Shown here: piece by piece, positions 60,201-64,000 of the stretch
How positions within the stretch are numbered: position 1 is the stretch's first letter
Layout of the letters: each line of letters opens with the position of its first letter
Source of the DNA: Bolinopsis microptera
Taxonomy: Eukaryota > Ctenophora > Tentaculata > Lobata > Bolinopsidae
Length of the DNA stretch: 64,000 nt
Assembly: GCF_026151205.1 (NCBI RefSeq)
Contig: NC_087074.1
Span: 10,697,226 to 10,761,225, forward strand
Direction: 5' to 3'
Program-made: the position numbers and the translations under genes
Notes under the pieces: model-generated
What the model was told of the DNA's origin: nothing
The model's input: the letters and a program-made list of their open reading frames with translations, nothing else
Database searches by the model: none

Positions 60201-62467
60201 GATATCACAAGTCAATGTCTGAGCCACAGCGGTGGTGGCTTTTTTAGGAGTCTCCGGAACGACGGCTAAAATAATTTGATTCTTTCAAACTCACAAAACA
60301 TTTGGTATGTTAAAGTATCATTACATGTAGTTGTAACTAAAATAGCCTAAATTAAGAAAGATTACTGCTGCAAAATTTGAATAAGACCTCGTTATACACA
60401 TTGTGGTTCTCAAAATGTATCAAGATTACTCACTGAAAACGTTCGAGTTGACATCAGTCTCTTCTGGAGACGCTGATGTTTTTGCATGCTCGTCAGATTG
60501 AATGACACAAGTGAAAAGAGCATCAGCCGTGTTTTCACCAGCAGGTACGGTCAAAATTGTAGTTTGAATGTTTGTGCCAGAAACGTAAGTTCCAACCTCA
60601 ATAGCATAGCTGTCAGTACCGTCAGTTATAGCATCACCCGAAGGTTTCTTCCATGTTACCGCCTCCAGCTGCTTACTCAAACCACTTACTACACAAGATA
60701 TTGTAGCTTCTGTGTTTTTCAGCACTTCGCTACCCTTAGCTTTTACATCTGAAACAATCAGTCATTTAAAGTAAGCCCGCAATAAAAAAAATATTAACAG
60801 TATTGTACAGGAACTGAATCATTGAACTTTCTCAACTAAATTCACTGGATCCTATGATGAGTTTAATTTTGTTTTTACAGTAGGATGTAACAAGTTATAT
60901 CTTAGATATAAAGTTAAAACAGCAGAGCATCATTTATGGGCAGTTATAAATACCACCAAGTCCTAAGAAACTTACCGAAAGTAAGGAAGTTGACAACAAT
61001 CTCTTTGAAAGTAGATGTTGCTGAATCCGAATATTCTACAGATTGCGCAGCACATTTGTATGTCGCGGGATTTGCAGCGACAGCTACACTTGTAAGAGTG
61101 GCAACATCGATGGTCAGAGTTGATGTCTGAATTTTGGTACCAGAGTCAGCTGATCCCTGTGCGATGGTGTACCCTGCACTATCACTTGTTATATCAGCCC
61201 CAGCATTATCCTTCCACGACACAATAACATCTGTAACCACATCTCCGATATCACAAGTCAATGTCTGAGCCACAGCGGTGGTGGCTTTTTTAGGAGTCTC
61301 CGGAACGACGGCTAAAATAATTTGATTCTTTCAAACTCACAAAACATTTGGTATGTTAAAGTATCATTACATGTAGTTGTAACTAAAATAGCCTAAATTA
61401 AGAAAGATTACTGCTGCAAAATTTGAATAAGACCTCGTTATACACATTGTGGTTCTCAAAATGTATCAAGATTACTCACTGAAAACGTTCGAGTTGACAT
61501 CAGTCTCTTCTGGAGACGCTGATGTTTTTGCATGCTCGTCAGATTGAATGACACAGGTGAAAAGAGCATCAGCCGTGTTTTCACCAGCAGGTACGGTCAA
61601 AATTGTAGTTTGAATGTTGGTGCCAGAAACGTAAGTTCCAACCTCAATAGCATAGCTGTCAGTACCGTCAGTTATAGCATCACCCGAAGGTTTCTTCCAT
61701 GTTACCGCCTCCAGCTGCTTACTCAAACCACTTACTACACAAGATATTGTAGCTTCTGTGTTTTTCAGCACTTCGCTACCCTTAGCTTTTACTCAAACCA
61801 CTTACTACACAAGATATTGTAGCTTCTGTGTTTTTCAGCACTTCGCTACCCTTAGCTTTTACATCTGAATCATTGAACTTTCTAAACTAAAATCACTGGA
61901 TCCTTAGATCCTATGATGAGTTTAATTTTGTTTTAACAGTAGGATGTAACAAGTTATCTTAGATATAAACTAACTGACCACAGCGTTTCAACAGCTCAGT
62001 GTCTAAGAGCGGCAATAATACGTAATAATTTGGCCCTTTATTGAATGAATTGTTGTACGAAAATCATTGAACTTACTTGATCATCAGTATGACAGATAAA
62101 ACTGTCAGCCTAGATATGTTACGCTCACCCAGTGTTAGAATGGTAGCTTCGACTTCTACGTTGCTGGTTGCAGGAGAATCTGTGTATTGGCCAGACTGGA
62201 CTGAGCACTTGTAGGTCACTGATGATAGACTAGTAAAATCAGGCAGCTTCGCAGCTTTGATGGTTAGTTCTGCTACCTGATTTCCGCTTCCATCTACTGA
62301 TCCTCGGCTGAAACCATAGTTGTCGGTATCCCCTGTCAAAACTTCAGCACCATCATTATCCTTCCAAGTTACAGTAGCAGGGGTTCCACTAGGGTCGAGC
62401 CCTCCGATATTGCAAGTCAATGTCTGGTCTACAGTGATGGTGATATCCTTGGGAGTCGAAGTAACAT
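48157..62467 (-). CDS. Ig-array / sushi / ZP / Ig surface protein gene (5' end not seen)
   Basis: Large multi-exon gene for a cell-surface or secreted protein. Exons in transcript order: 62129–62467, 61480–61864, 60976–61311, 60434–60748, 59930–60265, 59390–59704, 58884–59221, 58344–58658, 57706–58035 (Ig); 53769–53936 (sushi); 53441–53527, 53241–53383, 52964–53025, 50552–50670, 50109–50221, 49533–49700, 49065–49195 (ZP and cleavage site); 48778–48922, 48395–48558 (Ig); 48157–48236 (tail). Splice sites and phases agree at nearly all junctions; the one between 53241–53383 and 52964–53025 does not close. The protein ends right after a hydrophobic stretch, which suggests a GPI-anchor signal or a short membrane anchor. 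ZP domains polymerise and Ig and sushi domains bind ligands, so a recognition or coat role is plausible but inferred. No signal peptide exon was found up to the window edge. Confidence 0.75.
48395..48558 (-). CDS. Surface gene: membrane-proximal Ig, second half
   Basis: It reads YTLKLVDLTVEQSGVITVEL, then TCKLNETISDSMTLTVL. The SG.ITV.LTC strand F pattern is Ig-like. The donor is GTAATA. Confidence 0.75.
48778..48922 (-). CDS. Surface gene: membrane-proximal Ig, first half
   Basis: It reads FTKTFVEDQKLNNGEELILD, then VPERVTWKLDD with the Ig tryptophan. The domain is split by a phase 2 intron. Confidence 0.75.
49065..49195 (-). CDS. Surface gene: ZP end with furin-like site
   Basis: It reads FGCTDLCLKNRRKRFAEVS. 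The CxxxC pair closing ZP-C is followed by RRKR, the basic cleavage site characteristic of ZP precursors. Confidence 0.8.
49533..49700 (-). CDS. Surface gene: ZP-C second part
   Basis: It reads CIVDSTFKF, then SKRFIFKAFSFLDSQTPIYI, then AVIKVCSL. The GC..D......RF.F.AF.F....I.I..V.VC pattern is diagnostic of ZP-C. Confidence 0.85.
49860..50100. repeat. Intronic hairpin with C and G runs
   Basis: ATGTTTTCACCCCCCC and GGGGTAGGTGAAAACAT form an inverted pair at about 49985–50026. A second TTTCACC and oligo-G block follows. Confidence 0.6.
50109..50221 (-). CDS. Surface gene: ZP-C first part
   Basis: It reads VTLDSLDPDQSLGVVRIQAK, then GNLSYDLVKEG. It joins the next exon as KEGC in frame. Confidence 0.75.
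50552..50670 (-). CDS. Surface gene: ZP linker exon
   Basis: It reads ATKYASWEVKGAAIVEK, then GSLRFLLDIYEDATYANK. The end at 50552 (AAA|GTGGTC) is the one that keeps phase. A later donor at 50485 would break the frame of the next exon. Confidence 0.6.
51131..52071. mobile_element. 931-bp palindromic element inserted in the retroposon
   Basis: The ends GGTCGTTTAGCTCCGGACAG (51136) are inverted and finish at 52066, with AACTT on both sides (51131–51135 and 52067–52071), a 5-bp target duplication. Next to each end are 12-bp repeats (GTCTATGCAACG). The centre is a mirrored field of CCGGCTACTAG units around about 51600, so the whole element folds back on itself. There is no coding capacity. Confidence 0.85.
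52080..52688 (+). CDS. ORF1p-like protein (coiled coil, RRM-like, C-terminal domain)
   Basis: About 200 residues remain after the palindromic insertion. The order coiled coil, RRM-like (NVLIFGFEE...VRVGKKS...RPVKVSF) and C-terminal domain (FISPDQSPEERTIHQQL, HYYIRSDKICCKD) matches the architecture of L1-type ORF1 proteins, which are RNA-binding trimers. The original N-terminus is separated by the 931-bp insert. Joined across the target duplication, ATG 51117 would be in frame. Confidence 0.7.
   Translation: MRSQSTVIKLQAELLESKSKQLESVHSKSTVKTSVQDTVQAGIITYSQAVSKAAPVLTEESLKKVVQNVISEEDPTKNVLIFGFEETSEENLSHEVSEMFQQIEEKPHFEAVRVGKKSAEKIRPVKVSFENSSTVHQILVKAKELRLIPRHKTVFISPDQSPEERTIHQQLVLEMKQIAKEDTDKHYYIRSDKICCKDKVVE
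52964..53025 (-). CDS. Surface gene: ZP-N end exon
   Basis: It reads NGITRGGELKISFECSFNRT, the Itr....i.F.C.. end of ZP-N. The donor G|GTGAAA joins the next exon in phase. The acceptor (TTACAG at 53026) leaves the upstream phase unresolved. Confidence 0.6.
53241..53383 (-). CDS. Surface gene: ZP-N core exon
   Basis: It reads EFLYRKSRCQYFITECEIKG, then DLDKCGTTVSYNNSHVIYKN. L..CGT.......VIY.N is the ZP signature. The donor is GTAAGA. Confidence 0.8.
53441..53527 (-). CDS. Surface gene: ZP-N first exon
   Basis: It reads ATVTCDGYGIKLFITEKISF, then DAILLNDK. It follows GTCTTCAG and joins the sushi exon in phase 1. Confidence 0.75.
53769..53936 (-). CDS. Surface gene: sushi/CCP exon
   Basis: A complete CCP module in one phase 1–1 exon: PCSMPVIEQGIISPYSTIDS, then YEIRCDSGFVITG, then VCTDGTLSESPSCPP. 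It has the four cysteines and the RC..GF motif. CCP modules are common in complement and adhesion proteins. Confidence 0.85.
54200..57560 (+). mobile_element. Nearly intact LINE in an intron of the surface gene, antisense
   Basis: It spans a 5' region (from about 54200), an endonuclease–reverse transcriptase frame and a short 3' end. It separates the sushi exon from the first downstream Ig exon of the host gene and runs on the opposite strand. Exact borders and target duplication were not resolved. Confidence 0.75.
54520..57525 (+). pseudogene. LINE ORF2: AP endonuclease plus reverse transcriptase, two lesions near the N-terminus
   Basis: The frame is open for 920 codons from 54763. EN motifs: GDLNARIG, IDHVCIS, then GSDHYLVRG (about residue 160). 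RT motifs: NNRGITLRSTASKLYQ, GFRKNRSCIDQIYSLR, FVDFKAAFDSID (about residue 535), GSGQGDIQGPPLFN, DTDYADDMAVL (about residue 643) and GLRINGKKTEAM. The tail has LRWFGHVTRM and RGRPRKNWRKCL. The true N-terminus is upstream: NVGTWNV, a stop at about 54550, SLETSSSKLYELSQNMSAYK and LGLTETHRPG with the catalytic Glu. A one-base shift near 54690 follows. The element is probably inactive but young. The clade is uncertain (RTE- or L2-like features). Confidence 0.85.
57706..58035 (-). CDS. Surface gene: Ig domain D
   Basis: A 330-bp phase 1–1 exon. It reads EDQTLTCAVGELDVGGTPVN, then VVWKAPDG, then STFTYKCSVTSTQYPNSPVS. The C...W...Y.C pattern is Ig. Confidence 0.8.
58344..58658 (-). CDS. Surface gene: Ig domain B, copy 1
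   Basis: A 315-bp phase 1–1 exon. It reads NTEATISCVVSGLSKQLEAV, then TWKKPSG, then ADALFTCVIQSDEHAKT. It differs from copies 2–3 at a few positions (for example GTNSQTTILTIPVG), so it is the most diverged of the four. Confidence 0.85.
58884..59221 (-). pseudogene. Surface gene: Ig domain C, copy 1 (frameshifted)
   Basis: The domain is AQTLTCDIGDVVTD, then VSWKDNAGADIT, then ATYKCAAQSVEYSDS. An extra CT near 58910 makes the exon 338 bp instead of 336 and shifts the frame just before the donor. Because the exon is phase 1–1, skipping it would keep the rest in frame. Confidence 0.75.
59390..59704 (-). CDS. Surface gene: Ig domain B, copy 2
   Basis: A 315-bp phase 1–1 exon. Its protein is identical to copy 3, and it lies 1,046 bp from copy 1. 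Confidence 0.85.
59930..60265 (-). CDS. Surface gene: Ig domain C, copy 2
   Basis: A 336-bp phase 1–1 exon. Its protein is identical to copy 3. Confidence 0.85.
60434..60748 (-). CDS. Surface gene: Ig domain B, copy 3
   Basis: A 315-bp phase 1–1 exon. It differs from copy 2 only by silent changes. Confidence 0.85.
60976..61311 (-). CDS. Surface gene: Ig domain C, copy 3
   Basis: A 336-bp phase 1–1 exon, identical in protein to copy 2. The flanking introns are also almost identical. Confidence 0.85.
61480..61864 (-). CDS. Surface gene: Ig domain B, copy 4, with a 70-bp internal duplication
   Basis: The first 70 bp of the exon is repeated in tandem (units at 61721 and 61791). Used from the normal acceptor, the 385-bp exon stops early (SGLSKS then TAA). 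An AG at the duplication join (TTTGAG|TAAAAG) would start a 312-bp exon at 61791 in the correct phase, but its pyrimidine tract is poor. Confidence 0.7.
62129..62467 (-). CDS. Surface gene: Ig domain A (most 5' exon seen)
   Basis: A 339-bp phase 1–1 exon. It follows AATTCAG and ends before GTGAGC. It reads VDQTLTCNIGGLDPSGTPAT, then VTWKDNDG, then VTYKCSVQSGQYTDSPAT. It is related to domain D at the other end of the array. Confidence 0.8.
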
Positions 62468-63615
62468 CTGAATTGTTTGGTTCGTGGTAGAGGATATTTT
62501 TATTATACATGACAGAAAATTCATACAGCCTAACAATATAATTTGCACTCCTTAAGGAATGCATGACTGCAAGTTGCAATATCAATAAAACGTTACTTTC
62601 AGGATTTATAATAAATGATTTGACCAAAACCCATAATTGGGTTCTCGATATCATTTTGCATTTGCATACGGTCATTCAAACTAATATCATTTACTTTTGT
62701 TTGGGAAAGAGAGACACTGGCTGTGGTCCACTCTACCCATAATTATGGGTTTTGGTCAAATATCATCTCTTATTGATTATAATGTCAGGGTACTTTACTA
62801 AGTCGAAATGTAAACTCATAACTTCATTAATAACGAGGTAATTTCAATGATTTCGAAATTTAACCTTAAAAAACATTTTCTTGTGTTTAGGTAAGCAAAT
62901 CTGTCGATCACTGACTGAATATGGCACTTTTTACTCATTCAAGTTGGCATTAAATTCATATATAATGCCATTTAAATGTCGTGGGAAAGCAAAATTTATT
63001 CGAATAACGAATGAGCAAAATTCTCACCTTACGCGTGCAAACTTTGAGCGGACGTTGCGTGCGCATATAATATTGAATCACGGCCGTAAATTTGTGCATA
63101 GCGGTATTTTATACATTGTTTGATAAGCGTGCAAAGTTTCAAAAAATTTCAAATAGAACTTGGATCACAACGGGACTCCAAAGTTGATAAAAATCGTGAA
63201 AACACCAATTTTCAATGATTTTAGCAATTTTCTATCAATTTGGGCTTGTCCTCACGTGTGCAACTTTTTGATTTACAACTTTAAAACTAGCCTATGACAC
63301 CATTTAGACCTTTAGGAAGCAAATTTGAGCTTTACAACTTAAGGGATGGCCCAACACCAGAGAATATTACATATATCTTTATGAAAGAGATTTCTAACTC
63401 AATTTTAATTTTTAACAGGTTTTTTAAGGCACCTGAATATGGCGATTATGGGTTTTTTACCGTATTTCGTATAACAGTGCTGGCGCGTATTTTGCGCAAC
63501 TTTCTTAAAAACCTCCACACAACTATTTCTTATTCTTGTCATATTTGACATTGAATTAGAATGTTTTAAACTTAAAATATGCATGCTGAACTACTTTCGG
63601 TGAGTCTTAATGCCT
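62468..63615. other. Region 5' of the last recognised Ig exon
   Basis: No further Ig or signal-peptide exon was recognised. A 148-bp inverted-repeat element (GATTTGACCAAAACCCATAA ... GGGTTTTGGTCAAATATC) lies at 62617–62764. The plus-strand frames at 62881–63123 and 63294–63548 have no family features. Confidence 0.5.
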
Positions 63616-63619
63616 GAAA

Positions 63620-63757
63620 ACAGTAAAGGGGGTATAATAGTAAAGGGGGTAAATAGTAAAGGGGGTATAATAGTAAAGGGGGTAAACAGTAAAGGGGATA
63701 TAATAGTAAAGGGGGTATAATAGTAAATGGGGTATAATAGTAAAGGGGGTATAATAG
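63620..63757 (+). repeat. 17-bp tandem repeat
   Basis: Units of AGTAAAGGGGGTATAAT, with some shorter variants, about eight copies. They abut copy 6 of the dispersed repeat. Confidence 0.85.
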
Positions 63758-63850
63758 TTAACGGGTGATACTCGTAAAATATTTGTTCCATATATTGGAC
63801 CGTCGACGAGTCCAACTCGGTGCGCGTCCTGGTAGGTTGTAAACCTACAA
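63758..63850 (-). repeat. Dispersed ~92-bp repeat, copy 6
   Basis: Inverted copy close to consensus (GTGCGCGTCC for GCGCGCGTCC). Confidence 0.85.
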
Positions 63851-64000
63851 GTATAATAGTTATACTGGGGTGGGAGATAAGTGCAAGTATTATGGAATAC
63901 TCGTGTATCTGTACACATATGGTACACACTTAAGCACTTCACTCCAAGGGTAGTCTAAATATTGCATATTTTTGTATGATTTTGTTGGGTGGTGTGTATT

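Overview
The window is animal (metazoan) nuclear DNA. It is AT-rich, its genes are split by GT–AG introns, and its proteins are animal-type: an SLC46-like transporter, and a surface protein built from immunoglobulin, sushi and zona pellucida domains. It is crowded with LINE, MULE, hAT-like and TA-target repeats and carries TTAGGG-type repeats. A marine invertebrate, possibly a cnidarian, would fit, but I cannot name the species.

Layout. (1) 1–23.9 kb is almost all mobile DNA. Its core is a composite inverted-repeat element of about 16.1 kb (1956–18052). Its arms match from about 3.3–7.1 kb and 12.0–16.4 kb. Both arms keep a decayed hAT-type transposase end, and other DNA transposons are nested inside, two of them with MULE transposase remnants. 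After it come small inverted-repeat elements, LINE scraps and a 5'-truncated copy of an ORF1-only retroposon. (2) 23.9–46.6 kb holds an 11-exon SLC46-like membrane transporter gene on the + strand. Its introns contain a 19-bp minisatellite, a 47-bp tandem array that repeats the intron 3/exon 4 junction about 42 times, and a 12-kb intron. That intron contains a 4.2-kb foldback element and a nested minus-strand gene for a secreted PLAT-like protein with a TATA box. (3) 48.1–62.5 kb holds a large minus-strand gene, convergent with the transporter. Read 5' to 3' it encodes a tandem Ig array, a sushi/CCP domain, a ZP domain, a furin-like site, another Ig domain and a C-terminal hydrophobic tail. 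Its 5' end lies outside the window or was not found. (4) Two of its introns carry antisense retroelements: an ORF1-only retroposon interrupted by a 931-bp palindrome, and a nearly intact LINE ORF2.

The most interesting material is the Ig–CCP–ZP–Ig surface gene. Its Ig exons all have symmetric phase 1–1 boundaries and sit in about 1,046-bp units that are almost identical, so the array expanded recently. Two exons of the array are frame-breaking, but because of the phase symmetry they could be skipped without loss of frame. This gene layout would suit a rapidly evolving recognition molecule; that role is inference. Second are the decoy splice-acceptor minisatellite and the ORF1-only retroposon family.
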